NCBI RefSeq assembly: GCF_001693485.1 | Contig: NZ_MAXC01000009.1 | Coordinates: forward strand, 1 to 64,000 | Reading direction: 5' to 3' | DNA: 64,000 bases | From: Bradyrhizobium sp. LMTR 3 | GTDB taxonomy: Bacteria > Pseudomonadota > Alphaproteobacteria > Rhizobiales > Xanthobacteraceae | Part shown: one piece after another, positions 34,069 through 43,743 of the stretch | How the letters are laid out: each line of letters begins with the position of its first letter | How positions within the stretch are numbered: position 1 is the stretch's first letter | The notes under the pieces: generated by a model | Told to the model about the DNA's origin: nothing | The model's database searches: none | What the model saw: the letters and a program-made list of their open reading frames with translations, nothing else | Translations under genes and position numbers: made by a program

Positions 34069-35394
34069 TCAGAACCCCGCGACGCTGCCGTGCAGGTCAT
34101 ACTGATCGGACCGTTCGATCTTGGCGGTCACGATCTCGCCGACCTTTAGCGGGCGGCGGCTGCAGAGATAGACTGCGCCGTCGATCTGCGGCGCGTCGGC
34201 TTTTGAACGGCCCTTTGCGACCGTCGGTCCGACCTCGTCGACGATGATCTGCTGTCTGGTGCCGACCTTGCGCTTCAGACGGCGCGCGGAGATTTTCTGC
34301 TGCCGCGCCATCAGCGCGTTCCAGCGTTCCTGCTTGATTTCGTCGGGCACCGCATTGCCGATCGCGTTGGAGGCTGCGCCCGCCACCGGCTCGTATTTGA
34401 AGCAGCCGAGACGATCGATCTCGGCTTCTTCCAGCCAGTCGAGCAGATAGGCGAAGTCGGAATCGGTCTCGCCGGGGAAACCGACGATGAATGTCGAACG
34501 CAACGTCAGGTCAGGACATTCCGCGCGCCACTTCTTGATCCGCGCCAGCGTCTTTTCCTGCGCGGCAGGACGCTTCATGGCTTTGAGGACGTCCGGGCTT
34601 GCATGCTGAAATGGGATGTCGAGATAGGGCAGGATCTTGCCCTCGGTCATCAGGCCGATGACTTCGTCGACATGCGGGTAGGGGTAGACATATTGCAGCC
34701 GCACCCAGGCGCCGAGATCGCCGAGTTCCTTGGCGAGGTCGAAGAATTTAGCGCGGACCTGGCGGTCCTTCCATGGACTTTCCGCGTACTTCACGTCGAC
34801 GCCATAGGCCGACGTGTCCTGCGAGATGACGAGCAATTCCTTGACGCCGGCTGCGACGAGCCGCTCCGCCTCGCGCAGCACGTCATTGGCCGAACGCGAC
34901 ACCAGGTCGCCGCGCAATTTTGGGATGATGCAAAAACTGCAGCGGTTGTTGCAGCCTTCGGAAATCTTCAAATAGGCATAGTGCCGCGGCGTCAGCTTGA
35001 CGCCCTGCGGCGGCACCAGATCGAGGTGTGGATTATGGACCGGCGGCAGGGCCCGGTGCACGGCCTCCAGCACGCTCTCATATTGCTGCGGGCCCGATAT
35101 CGAGAGCACGCCCGGATAGGCCGCCTCGATCTGCTCGGGTTCCGCGCCCATGCAGCCGGTGACGATGACCTTGCCGTTCTCCGCCATCGCCTCGCCGATG
35201 GCGCCAAGCGATTCCTGCTTGGCGCTGTCGAGGAAGCCGCAGGTGTTGACGATCACGATGTCGGCGCCGTCATGCTTGCGGGCCAGCTCATAGCCTTCGG
35301 CGCGTAGCCGGGTGATAATGCGCTCGGAATCCACCAGCGCTTTGGGGCACCCAAGGGAAACAAAGCTGACTTTGGGCGCAGCGGCCTGTTGCAT
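34069..35394 (-). CDS. rimO: Ribosomal protein S12 methylthiotransferase RimO
   Basis: A radical-SAM enzyme that adds a methylthio group to an Asp of ribosomal protein S12. 441 residues. The N-terminal UPF0004 domain has its auxiliary cluster cysteines C16, C52 and C81 ([22 protein letters not shown]); the radical-SAM cluster is C148, C152, C155 (CNNRCSFC); a C-terminal TRAM domain ends the protein. [10 protein letters not shown] distinguishes RimO from MiaB. Not obviously in an operon. Confidence 0.97.
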   Translation of the reverse strand: MQQAAAPKVSFVSLGCPKALVDSERIITRLRAEGYELARKHDGADIVIVNTCGFLDSAKQESLGAIGEAMAENGKVIVTGCMGAEPEQIEAAYPGVLSISGPQQYESVLEAVHRALPPVHNPHLDLVPPQGVKLTPRHYAYLKISEGCNNRCSFCIIPKLRGDLVSRSANDVLREAERLVAAGVKELLVISQDTSAYGVDVKYAESPWKDRQVRAKFFDLAKELGDLGAWVRLQYVYPYPHVDEVIGLMTEGKILPYLDIPFQHASPDVLKAMKRPAAQEKTLARIKKWRAECPDLTLRSTFIVGFPGETDSDFAYLLDWLEEAEIDRLGCFKYEPVAGAASNAIGNAVPDEIKQERWNALMARQQKISARRLKRKVGTRQQIIVDEVGPTVAKGRSKADAPQIDGAVYLCSRRPLKVGEIVTAKIERSDQYDLHGSVAGF

Positions 35395-35494
35395 ATTTCA
35401 TCTGCCTGATTGATCGGCACGAGCTAGTCCCAATTGCCCATAATTACAAGGCTTTGCGCCAGCTTCTGACGTGCTATGGATGGCCGGCCGGGGT

Positions 35495-36097
35495 ATGAGT
35501 CGATCGATGAGCGCTGAGTCGTCGCCGAAAATCGTCATTGTCGACGAAAGTCCGATCCGGGCCGCAATCCTGGAAGAGGGGTTGCGGGAGGCGGGCTTTA
35601 CCGGCGTTGTGCATATCAGCGAAATGCAGAGCCTGCTGGCGCGGATCTATGCGCTCGACCCCGACGTCATCCTGATCGACCTGGAAAACCCCAGCCGCGA
35701 CGTTCTGGAACAGATGTTCCAGGTCAGCCGCGCGGTGCGGCGGCCGATCGCCATGTTCGTCGACCAGAGCGATGCGGCCTCGATCCAGGCCTCCGTCGAT
35801 GCCGGCGTTTCCGCCTACATCGTGGACGGCCTGAAGAAAGAACGGATCAAGCCGATCCTCGACCTCTGCATTTCCCGCTTCAACGCCTTCTCCAAGCTGC
35901 AGGACGAACTCGACCGCACCAAGTCGGCGCTCGAGGAGCGCAAGGTGATCGACCGCGCCAAGGGAATCCTGATGAAGGTGAAGGGCCTCACCGAAGAGGA
36001 GGCCTATGTGCTGATGCGCTCCACCGCGATGCGCGAGAAGAAGAAAATCGGCGAGATCGCGCAGTCGATCCTGACCGCGTCGGAGCTGCTGAAATGA
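35495..36097 (+). CDS. nasT: ANTAR-domain antiterminator NasT
   Basis: A 200-residue protein with an N-terminal pseudo-receiver domain (about 10-125; IVIVDESPIRAAILEEGLREAG, VILIDLENPS) and a C-terminal ANTAR RNA-binding domain (about 140-195; ERKVIDRAKGILMKVKGLTEEEAYVLMRSTAM). NasT binds paired hexaloop hairpins in leader RNAs of nitrate and nitrite assimilation genes and is held inactive by NasS without nitrate (family knowledge). The start could also be the ATG at 35507. Its stop overlaps nasS (ATGA). Confidence 0.93.
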   Translation: MSRSMSAESSPKIVIVDESPIRAAILEEGLREAGFTGVVHISEMQSLLARIYALDPDVILIDLENPSRDVLEQMFQVSRAVRRPIAMFVDQSDAASIQASVDAGVSAYIVDGLKKERIKPILDLCISRFNAFSKLQDELDRTKSALEERKVIDRAKGILMKVKGLTEEEAYVLMRSTAMREKKKIGEIAQSILTASELLK

Positions 36098-37260
36098 CGA
36101 CACCACTGCATATCGGCTTCATTCCCCTGGTCGACGCGGCCGCGCTGATCATCGCCGTCGACAAGGGCTTTACGGCCGCCGAAGGGCTCGACGTCAAGCT
36201 GGTGCGTGAAGTGTCGTGGTCCAACGTCCGCGACAAGCTCAATATCGGCATGTTCGACGCGGCGCATCTGCTGGCGCCGGTGGCGATCGCCTCGAGCCTG
36301 GGCTTGGGCCACGTCAAAGTGCCGATCGTTGCGCCATTCAATCTGGGCCTCAATGGCAACGCGATCACGGTATCGCCGGCGCTGCACGCCGCGATCATGA
36401 GCGAGATCGACGGCGACCCGCTCGATCCCATGGCCACGGCACTGGCGCTCGCCCGCGTCGTTGCCGCCAGGCGCAAGAGCGGCGCGGAACCGCTGACATT
36501 CGGCATGACGTTCCCGTTCTCCACCCATAACTACCAGCTCCGGTTCTGGATGGCGGCGGGCGGGGTCGATCCCGACGAGGATGTTCGCCTCGTGGTGCTG
36601 CCGCCGCCCTACATGGTGGACAGCCTCGCCAATGGCCATGTCGATGCGTTCTGCGTCGGCGCGCCCTGGAACTCGGTTGCGGTCGATCTCGGCGTCGGCC
36701 ACATCCTGCATTTCGTCTCCGATATTTTGGTGCGCGCGGCCGAAAAGGTTCTCGCGGTCAGGCAAAGCTGGTCGGAAAAGAATCCGAACGCGCTGGCTGC
36801 GCTGATCCGGGCGGCTGCCCATGCCGCCGAATACATCGAGGAGCCCGGAAACCGCGCCGAGACCGCCGATGTCCTGGCGCGGCCCGACCGGCTCGGCGTC
36901 GGCGCCGAGGTGATCCAACGCACCCTCGACGGCCGACTGAAGATTTCACCGGACGGCCAGCGGCGCGAGAGCGGCCGCTATCTGCTGGTCGGGCGCGAAG
37001 GGGCGGGCCGGCCCGATCCGGCGCAGGCCGCCTGGCTTTACGCCCAGATGGTGCGCTGGGGACAGACACAGATGCGGCCCGACGCGCTGAAGACCGCCAT
37101 GGCGGTCTTCAGGCCCGAACTCTACGACGCCGCCATGGGACGTCCGGGGACGGCTCCCGGCGCGCCTGGTGCCATCGGCGCCTTTGCCGGCCCCGCGTTC
37201 GATCCTGCTGATATCGCCGGGCATCTGGCGGCTTTCAAAATTGGGCACTGGAAGCCGTAA
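36094..37260 (+). CDS. nasS: Nitrate sensor NasS
   Basis: A 388-residue protein of the NrtA/CmpA periplasmic-binding fold (HIGFIPLVDAAALIIAVDKGF, GLNGNAITVSP, FSTHNYQLRFWMAAGG, VDAFCVGAPWN). It has no signal peptide, so it should be cytoplasmic, as expected for NasS, which binds nitrate or nitrite and then releases NasT. Coupled to nasT by a four-base overlap. The pair is immediately upstream of the nirA control region. Confidence 0.92.
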   Translation: MTTPLHIGFIPLVDAAALIIAVDKGFTAAEGLDVKLVREVSWSNVRDKLNIGMFDAAHLLAPVAIASSLGLGHVKVPIVAPFNLGLNGNAITVSPALHAAIMSEIDGDPLDPMATALALARVVAARRKSGAEPLTFGMTFPFSTHNYQLRFWMAAGGVDPDEDVRLVVLPPPYMVDSLANGHVDAFCVGAPWNSVAVDLGVGHILHFVSDILVRAAEKVLAVRQSWSEKNPNALAALIRAAAHAAEYIEEPGNRAETADVLARPDRLGVGAEVIQRTLDGRLKISPDGQRRESGRYLLVGREGAGRPDPAQAAWLYAQMVRWGQTQMRPDALKTAMAVFRPELYDAAMGRPGTAPGAPGAIGAFAGPAFDPADIAGHLAAFKIGHWKP

Positions 37261-37331
37261 AGCCAATCGATTGAAGCAATATCGGGCAACTATCCGATCT
37301 GCCTAGTTCTTAGGCTGAATGCTCAGAAAGC

Positions 37332-37355
37332 AACTATGAAGCTTGCTTCATAGTT
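37332..37355. promoter_or_regulatory. Perfect 24-bp palindrome upstream of the nirA promoter
   Basis: AACTATGAAGC-TT-GCTTCATAGTT has 11-bp arms. Its centre is about 68 bp upstream of the sigma54 -24 element and near -93 from the inferred start, a usual place for an enhancer-binding protein. It does not match the NtrC consensus (GCAC...GTGC). It could alternatively terminate nasTS, but it has only a 2-nt loop and no U-tract. Confidence 0.5.
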
Positions 37356-37410
37356 TCGAGCTCCTCATCGGAACAGATTGAAATTTCAAGCTATTCGTCG
37401 CGACTCCATC

Positions 37411-37426
37411 TGGCACGCAACTTGTA
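37411..37426 (+). promoter_or_regulatory. Sigma54 promoter for nirA
   Basis: TGGCACG-CAAC-TTGTA matches the -24/-12 consensus TGGCACG-N4-TTGCA with one change (C to T at -12). Spacing of the GG and the G/C elements is exact. The predicted start is near 37437, leaving a leader of about 175 nt before nirA. Nitrogen control through NtrC and sigma54 is expected for nitrite assimilation. Confidence 0.75.
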
Positions 37427-37484
37427 TGGTGCAGTGCGGTCGGCTCGTCGCAGATGCCTGCTGACCTACGTCCAAGATGGATTT

Positions 37485-37506
37485 CCGCAGCAACGAAGCT
37501 GGTCGG
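37485..37506 (+). promoter_or_regulatory. Candidate NasT (ANTAR) hexaloop hairpin in the nirA leader
   Basis: CAGC-AACGAA-GCTG forms a stem with a six-base loop having A at position 1 and G at position 4, the ANTAR consensus, and the stem extends through CCG/CGG with a GT bulge. The known targets contain two such hairpins before a terminator. A second clear hexaloop was not found; an imperfect hairpin GCCCGGC-ACCAC-GCCTGGC at 37526-37544 has a five-base loop. Confidence 0.5.
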
Positions 37507-37611
37507 ACCGCATACCAGAATCGCAGCCCGGCACCACGCCTGGCCGATCTCCTGGGCGGTCCATCCCATTCGTTGACGCCACCAATCGTGGCCGCAGGAG
37601 TTTCGTCGCGC

Positions 37612-39408
37612 ATGAAAATCGAACCGATTACAGTCGACTTCACTGACGAGCAGAAGCGTTACCTGGAAGGCTTCACGGCAGGCTTGCAGATCAGCCGGGT
37701 CGGGCGCGGCCTCAGTAGCGCGGGAAGGGCGAGTGCCGAACCGACGGGGCCGGATGCCGCCCATATCAAGGCGCAGGACAAGGTCACCGCCTCCGGCAAG
37801 AAGCTCGCCGACCAGGAGAAGTTCAAGCGCGAGGAGCATCCGTTCGATGCCTATCCCCGACTGAAGCAGCAGGCGCTCGACAACGCGCCGCCGAACCCCG
37901 CAGATAATTTCCGCTGGCGCTACTATGGCCTGTTCTACGTCGCGCCGGCGCAGGATTCCTACATGTGCCGCTTAAGGATTCCGAACGGCATCCTGAAGCA
38001 CTGGCAGTTTTCGGGACTTGGCGATCTCGCCGAGCGGCTGTGCGGGCCGTTCTGCCACGTCACCACGCGCGCTAACTTGCAGGTGCGCGAAATTCCGCCC
38101 AAGCATGCGGTGGCCCTGATCGAGGGCATTCAGGATCTGGGTCTCTGTTCGCGCGGCACCGGCGCGGACAACATCCGCAACGTCACGGGCACGCCGACGG
38201 CGGGGATCGACCCGCAGGAACTGATCGACACCCGCGAATATGCCCGCGAGTGGCACTACCACATCCTCAACGATCGCTCACTGTATGGCTTGCCGCGCAA
38301 GTTCAATGTCGCCTTCGACGGCGCCGGCAAGATCGCCGTGCTGGAAGACACCAACGACATCGCGTTCACCGCGGTCGAGGTGAAGGACGGTTTTGGGGCC
38401 GAGTCCGGCATCTGGTTTCGCTTGGGGATCGGCGGCATCACGGGTCACAAGGATTTTGCCAAGTATAGCGACATCATCGTGAAGCCGGCCGATGCCACCA
38501 GGGTGGCGGATGCCATCGTGCGCATCTTCATCGAACTCGGCGATCGCACCAACCGCAACAAGGCGCGACTGAAATATGTGCTCGATGGGATGGGGCACGA
38601 AAAATTCCACGCGCTGGTCGAGGAGCGGCTCGGCAAGCCCTTCACCCGCGTGCCGCCCGAAGCGCTCGCGCCGCGGCCGGCCTCGGACCGCACGGCGCAT
38701 ATCGGCGTGCACAGGCAGAAGCAGGTGGGGCTGAACTGGATCGGCGTGTCGCTTCCGCTCGGCAAGATCACGTGCGAGCAGATGCGAGGGCTAGCCAAAA
38801 TCGCGCACGATCTTGGCGACGGCGACATCCGCCTGACGGTGTGGCAGAACCTGCTGATCCCAGGCGTGCGCGACGAAAACGTCGAGCTTGCGGTCGCCGC
38901 GATCAAGGCGATCGGGCTTGCGGTCGAGGCGTCGCAAATCCGCGCCGGCCTGATCGCCTGCACCGGCAATGCCGGCTGCCGATTTGCGGCGGCGAATACC
39001 AAGCGCCATGCCGCCGAAATCGGCGACTGGTGCGAGCCGCGCGTCAACATCGAGACGCCGATCAACATCCACGTCACCGGCTGCCATCATTCCTGCGCGC
39101 AGCATTACATCAGCGATATCGGCCTGATCGCCGCGAAAGTGGATGTTGGCGAGGATGTCGATCCCGTCGAAGGCTATCATCTCTTCACCGGCGGCGGCTT
39201 CGGACCCGACGCCGATGTCGGGCAGGAGGTCTATCGCGACGTCAAGGCCGAGGATGCGCCGAGGACGATCGAGAAACTGCTGAAGGCCTATCTCACGCAT
39301 CGCGCATCGCCCGATGAAACGTTCCTGACCTTTGCGCGCCGCCATGACGGCGAGACGCTGCGCAAGCTGGCCGATGCCCAAGTCACTGACGCTCAGGTGT
39401 CCTCATGA
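37612..39408 (+). CDS. nirA: Ferredoxin-type assimilatory nitrite reductase NirA
   Basis: Reduces nitrite to ammonium in the cytoplasm (six electrons) using siroheme and a 4Fe-4S cluster. 598 residues. The cluster/siroheme ligands are C450, C456 (CTGNAGC) and C491, C495 (CHHSC). Two ferredoxin-like half-domains precede them (YMCRLRIPNGILKHWQ; NLQVREIPPKH). An N-terminal extension of about 120 residues is specific to this subfamily. The start at 37612 has GCAGGAG upstream. The fold is shared with sulfite reductase, but nasTS next door favours nitrite. Overlaps the next gene by ATGA. Confidence 0.9.
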   Translation: MKIEPITVDFTDEQKRYLEGFTAGLQISRVGRGLSSAGRASAEPTGPDAAHIKAQDKVTASGKKLADQEKFKREEHPFDAYPRLKQQALDNAPPNPADNFRWRYYGLFYVAPAQDSYMCRLRIPNGILKHWQFSGLGDLAERLCGPFCHVTTRANLQVREIPPKHAVALIEGIQDLGLCSRGTGADNIRNVTGTPTAGIDPQELIDTREYAREWHYHILNDRSLYGLPRKFNVAFDGAGKIAVLEDTNDIAFTAVEVKDGFGAESGIWFRLGIGGITGHKDFAKYSDIIVKPADATRVADAIVRIFIELGDRTNRNKARLKYVLDGMGHEKFHALVEERLGKPFTRVPPEALAPRPASDRTAHIGVHRQKQVGLNWIGVSLPLGKITCEQMRGLAKIAHDLGDGDIRLTVWQNLLIPGVRDENVELAVAAIKAIGLAVEASQIRAGLIACTGNAGCRFAAANTKRHAAEIGDWCEPRVNIETPINIHVTGCHHSCAQHYISDIGLIAAKVDVGEDVDPVEGYHLFTGGGFGPDADVGQEVYRDVKAEDAPRTIEKLLKAYLTHRASPDETFLTFARRHDGETLRKLADAQVTDAQVSS

Positions 39409-41000
39409 ATCAGATCACGCCTCCAGCCAAGGTCGAGATCATTCCCTCGAACGCGCCATTCTCGGAAGCGCAGCGCTCCTGGCTGAACGGGTTCTTTGCC
39501 GGGCTCCTGTCCGATGCGACGCCGTTATCGGCCGAACAAGGCGCTGAAGTCATGCCGGGCGCGGCCGGCGATGGCGATGACGGCGAAGCGCCGTGGCACG
39601 ACCAGACCATGCCGATCGCCGATCGCATGAAGCTTGCCGAGGGCCGGCCGTTGCGGCGGCGGATGATGGCGGCAATGGCACAGCAGGATTGCGGTCAGTG
39701 CGGCTATGACTGCCACAACTATTCCGAAGCGATCGCGAACAAGAGCGAAGCGCGGCTCAACCTCTGCGTCCCCGGCGGCAAGGAAACCGCGCGGATGCTG
39801 AAGTCGCTTTATGAGGAGATCGACAAGGCACCCGCACCGTCATCGGCGCCTGCGGCGGCTGCGGTTACACCGACGGCTCCAGGCGAGCCCGGCCGCTCGC
39901 GCGACAATCCCGCAAACGCAAAATTCCGGTCGCGGCGACTGCTCAACGGCAAGGGCTCGGAGAAGGAGACCTGGCATGTCGAGTTCGATCTCTCCGGATG
40001 TGGCCTCGATTATGTCGTGGGCGATTCGTTCGGCATCTTTGCGCGCAACGACATTGGCCTCGTCGACCAGATCATCGCGCTTTTGGGCGCATCGCATACG
40101 ACGGAGGTGAGGGGAAAGACGCTGCGTGAAGTATTGCGCGACGACGTCTCACTGTCGCCTGCGCCGGATTCACTGTTCGAGTTGATCTCGTATCTGACCG
40201 GCGGCGCGCTCCGCGAAAAGGCGCGTGCGCTGGCGCAGGGCGAGGATCCCGACGGCGACGCGGCAACGCTCGACGTCATGGCGGTATTGCAGAAATTCTC
40301 CCGCATCCGTCCGCATCCCGAGGCCTTTGTCGAGGCGCTGGAGCCCTTGCAGCCACGGCTTTACTCGATCTCGTCGTCGCACAGTGCGACGCCTGGAAAG
40401 CTGTCGCTGACGGTCGACTGCGTGCGCTATGTGGTCAACAAGCGACGACGGTTGGGACTGGCCTCGACATTCCTTGCCGAGCGCATCAATCCCGGCGACG
40501 AAGTCAAGGTCTATGTACAGAAGGCCCATGGTTTCGCGCTGCCGCAAGACCCGAAGACCCCAATCATCATGGTCGGCCCTGGGACGGGTATCGCGCCGTT
40601 CCGCGCCTTCCTGCTCGATCGCCGCGCCACCGGCGCACCCGGCAAGAACTGGCTGTTCTTCGGCCATCAGCGCAGCGATTGCGACTTCTTCTATGCCGAC
40701 GAACTCAACGCGATGAAGACCTCGGGCCTCTTGACGCGGTTGTCGCTGGCGTGGTCGCGCGATGGCGACAAGAAGTTCTACGTGCAGGACCGCATGCGCG
40801 AGGTTGGCCGCGAGGTATGGACGTGGCTTGCCGAAGGCGCCCATGTCTACATCTGCGGCGATGCCAAGCGGATGGCCAAGGACGTCGAGCGCGCGCTGGT
40901 CGACATCGTCGCCCAATTCGGCGCCCGAACCACCGACGAGGCTGTCAGCTTCGTCGGGGAACTCAAGAAAAAGGGCCGGTTCCAGCAGGACGTTTACTAA
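39405..41000 (+). CDS. Fe-S/FAD NAD(P)H reductase, probable electron donor to NirA
   Basis: 531 residues. The N-terminus repeats the opening of NirA (SEAQRSWLNGFFAGLL), then a cysteine set C96, C99, C103 and C121 (DCGQCGYDC...LC) fits a 4Fe-4S cluster. After an Ala/Pro linker comes a CysJ-type FAD/NAD(P)H module (about 165-531; RLYSISSSH for FAD, GPGTGIAPFRAFL and YICGDAKRMAKDVERAL for nucleotide). The FMN flavodoxin domain of CysJ is missing and appears to be replaced by the Fe-S segment. Translational coupling to nirA suggests the two proteins form a complete nitrite reductase. Confidence 0.85.
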   Translation: MNQITPPAKVEIIPSNAPFSEAQRSWLNGFFAGLLSDATPLSAEQGAEVMPGAAGDGDDGEAPWHDQTMPIADRMKLAEGRPLRRRMMAAMAQQDCGQCGYDCHNYSEAIANKSEARLNLCVPGGKETARMLKSLYEEIDKAPAPSSAPAAAAVTPTAPGEPGRSRDNPANAKFRSRRLLNGKGSEKETWHVEFDLSGCGLDYVVGDSFGIFARNDIGLVDQIIALLGASHTTEVRGKTLREVLRDDVSLSPAPDSLFELISYLTGGALREKARALAQGEDPDGDAATLDVMAVLQKFSRIRPHPEAFVEALEPLQPRLYSISSSHSATPGKLSLTVDCVRYVVNKRRRLGLASTFLAERINPGDEVKVYVQKAHGFALPQDPKTPIIMVGPGTGIAPFRAFLLDRRATGAPGKNWLFFGHQRSDCDFFYADELNAMKTSGLLTRLSLAWSRDGDKKFYVQDRMREVGREVWTWLAEGAHVYICGDAKRMAKDVERALVDIVAQFGARTTDEAVSFVGELKKKGRFQQDVY

Positions 41001-41181
41001 TTCGGGTTCCAATTCCACTCAAATCGGCCCGAATAAAATTCTCGCTCTGGTCGGAACGAAAGGAAATTTCCCCTCGAAATGGAGCGCGCCGGAGCGCCCC
41101 TATCGCTATTTTCGGCGGATATCTTGCATCCGGACGCGATCGATATTCCATATACGCTCCATGCTGCGTTGGAGATCGATC

Positions 41182-41334
41182 ATGCGCGAACTATCGGCGG
41201 AAGCCCGCCTGCACCTTTACGCACGCTCGGTGTCCCGCCGTTCCGGCACGGGCTTTCACACCGCCGCGCTCTACAGCGCGTTCGCGCTCATTGCCGCCAT
41301 CGTGTTCGGCACGCTGTCGGTCCATCCATTCTGA
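41182..41334 (+). CDS. 50-residue single-TM small protein
   Basis: MRELSAEARLHLYARSVSRR followed by a C-terminal hydrophobic helix (ALYSAFALIAAIVFGTLSV). GGAG lies 7 nt before the ATG. It resembles tail-anchored small membrane proteins recalled from Bradyrhizobium. Function unknown; it may be transcribed with the reductase 180 bp upstream. Confidence 0.6.
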   Translation: MRELSAEARLHLYARSVSRRSGTGFHTAALYSAFALIAAIVFGTLSVHPF

Positions 41335-41373
41335 GATTTCACCTCAGGCACGGAGGCTCGACTCGACAGGCTC

Positions 41374-42735
41374 TCACTTAGCGAGAGTGTTTTTGTAGAT
41401 TTTGCCGTCTTTCATGATGATCTTGAAGTTGTTGGCGGGATCGGCAATCAGGTTGATGTTGTCCAACGGATTTCCCTCGACTAGCAGCAAATCCGCGAGC
41501 GCGCCCTGTTCCACCACGCCGAGTTTTCCCGGATAGGGATTACGCTTTCCGGACAGCGCCAGCAGTTCGGCGTTTGTCGATGTCGCCATGACCAGCGCTT
41601 CGGCGGGAGTGTACCAGCGGGCAAGCGAGGCCAGAATTGCCCCTTGTTGTTGCGCCAGATCGCGGGAGAACAGCACATCGGTGCCCCACGCCGTCTTGAT
41701 CTTGTACTTCTTCGCCAACTCGTAGGACCTGGCTATTCCGGGCCAGACCTCATCCGCCTTGGCTCGCTGGACGGACCCCATCGGAAAGCCCAGCCTCAAG
41801 TCCTCGGGGAGCGGCTGCATGCTCAGCCAAACGCCCTTCTCGGCGATCAGTTTGGCGGTTGCTTCGTCCATCAGGAAGCCGTGTTCGATACACTTCACGC
41901 CAGCCGCAATAGCCCCCCGGATCGCAGCCGGCGTAAAGGCATGCGCGACGACGTACGTGCCCCAATTCTCGGCCGCTTCAACCGCGGCGCGCAGTTCGGC
42001 CTCGGTGAAGGTGGTCACGTCGATCGGACTGAAGGGGGACGACACTCCGCCGCCCGCCGTCAACTTGACTTGGGAGGCGCCCTGCATGAGCTGTTCGCGC
42101 GCGCGCACGCGCACCTCGTCAGGACTGTCCACAACCATGGCGCCACCGAGCTGCTCCATGCGGGTCAGCATGCCGCCGATCGTCCGCGGCAAATCGGTTA
42201 ACTGGCGGAAATCCCCGTGCCCGCTCGTGACAGTGAGCATGGCGCCCGACGGATAAATCCGCGGGCCCTTGACGATGCCCTCATCAATGGCGCGCTTGAG
42301 ACCGAACACCGGCCCGCCCACGTCGCGAACGGTGGTGAAGCCACGCATCAGAGTGTCCGTTGCCTCGTCGCCAGCCATGAGATTGTTGAAGCCGACGTCG
42401 CCGAACGCCTGTGCCGGGGTCGTGCGCGCCAGCATGGCGTGCCAATGATTGTCGATCAGGCCGGGCATCAGCGTACGGCCGCCACCATCGACGATCGTGG
42501 TGGTCGCGCTTCGATCGACCGGAACCGGCGTCCGGGAAATTGTTTCGATCAGATTGCCTCGAACCGATACATTGGTTGGTTCGGACAACGATGTTCCCCT
42601 GCCGTCGAATACCCTGACATTGTTGAACAGCGTTATCGCGCCGCTGGTTTGCTGAGCTTGCGCCGCACTTGTTGAAAAAATTAGTGCACAGACCGGTGTC
42701 GCCGATACCAATCGACGGAGATACATGGAGTCCAT
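41374..42735 (-). CDS. Exported metal-dependent amidohydrolase
   Basis: A 453-residue amidohydrolase with a signal peptide ending AQA (about residue 25). The TIM-barrel metal ligands are visible: HWH in LIDNHWHAML, a probable carboxylated lysine in QVKLTAGGG, then His in VAHAFTP and CIEHGFL and Asp in WGTDVLF. The family includes Xaa-Pro and other peptidases with N-acyl or cyclic substrates; the substrate is not determined. The ATG at 42735 has GGAGGG 5 nt upstream. It lies near the pyroglutamate-hydrolysis genes, suggestive but unproven. Confidence 0.87.
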   Translation of the reverse strand: MDSMYLRRLVSATPVCALIFSTSAAQAQQTSGAITLFNNVRVFDGRGTSLSEPTNVSVRGNLIETISRTPVPVDRSATTTIVDGGGRTLMPGLIDNHWHAMLARTTPAQAFGDVGFNNLMAGDEATDTLMRGFTTVRDVGGPVFGLKRAIDEGIVKGPRIYPSGAMLTVTSGHGDFRQLTDLPRTIGGMLTRMEQLGGAMVVDSPDEVRVRAREQLMQGASQVKLTAGGGVSSPFSPIDVTTFTEAELRAAVEAAENWGTYVVAHAFTPAAIRGAIAAGVKCIEHGFLMDEATAKLIAEKGVWLSMQPLPEDLRLGFPMGSVQRAKADEVWPGIARSYELAKKYKIKTAWGTDVLFSRDLAQQQGAILASLARWYTPAEALVMATSTNAELLALSGKRNPYPGKLGVVEQGALADLLLVEGNPLDNINLIADPANNFKIIMKDGKIYKNTLAK

Positions 42736-42926
42736 TTGACCCTCCAAGGAAGCCGGCCAGTCCAAGGGAGCAGATAATGATATCTTCCCCCTTTGGTTGA
42801 GCCAACACGTTATTGGAGGGCTTAATGCGCCACGACATGTCGCTTATCGGCGACTTTTCGCATCTTGCGCGATTCCAAAATGGGTCCGTAAGGCGCCGAA
42901 GCGGACTTCCGACCGTGCCCCTCGAC

Positions 42927-43709
42927 TTATGTATTCACGCGTTGGTTCACGTTGAACGGCGCGACGTCGATCCCGGCATTCTCCAATGCCTGCCTGACCC
43001 CACGTCCAATCTCGACCGCGCCCGGCGTGTCGCCATGAATGCACACGGTGTCGGTGCGCATCTTGATCACCTTGCCGGTCACTGACACCACCGCGCCGTC
43101 CTGCACCATCCGCACCACGCGATCGGCGATCTCTTTCGCATCATGCAGCACGGCGCCGGGCTTCTTGCGCGACACCAGTGAGCCATTGTCTTCATAGGCG
43201 CGGTCGGCAAACACCTCGTGCACCATCGGCAAATTGGCGGCCTCGCCTGCCTGCACCAGCTTGGAATTGGCGAGCACCACGAAGATCAGATTGGGATCGA
43301 CGGCTTTGATGCCGTTGGCGATCGCTTTCGCCGTCATGTCGTCCTCGCAGGCGACGTTGGAGAGCGCGCCATGCGCCTTGACGTGGGTGACCTTGTAGCC
43401 GGCCGCGGTCGCAATCGCCTGCAGCGCGCCGATCTGGTAGGCGATGAGGTTCTCGATCTCCGAAGACTTCAGGCCCGGGATCGGCCGCCGACCGAAGCCG
43501 TGCAGGTCGCGATATCCAGGGTGCGCACCGACGCTGACGCCGCGCGCTTTCGCCAGTTCAACCGTGCGGCGCATGATGTCGGGATCGCCGGCATGAAAGC
43601 CGCAGGCGACGTTCACCGACGTCGCAAGCTCGATCATCGCGGCGTCATTGCCCATTTCCCACGCGCCAAATCCTTCGCCGAGATCGCAATTGAGGTCGAT
43701 GGTTGTCAT
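42927..43709 (-). CDS. pxpA: 5-oxoprolinase subunit PxpA (LamB/YcsF family)
   Basis: One of three subunits that hydrolyse 5-oxoproline (pyroglutamate), a damage product of glutamine, to glutamate with ATP. 260 residues. Family motifs: [54 protein letters not shown] and [10 protein letters not shown] near the end. It is the last gene of a pxpB-pxpC-pxpA run on the minus strand, 34 bp after pxpC. Confidence 0.95.
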   Translation of the reverse strand: MTTIDLNCDLGEGFGAWEMGNDAAMIELATSVNVACGFHAGDPDIMRRTVELAKARGVSVGAHPGYRDLHGFGRRPIPGLKSSEIENLIAYQIGALQAIATAAGYKVTHVKAHGALSNVACEDDMTAKAIANGIKAVDPNLIFVVLANSKLVQAGEAANLPMVHEVFADRAYEDNGSLVSRKKPGAVLHDAKEIADRVVRMVQDGAVVSVTGKVIKMRTDTVCIHGDTPGAVEIGRGVRQALENAGIDVAPFNVNQRVNT

Positions 43710-43743
43710 GTTGTCCGTCCGCTTCTCTTGAGTGGATTGGTGG

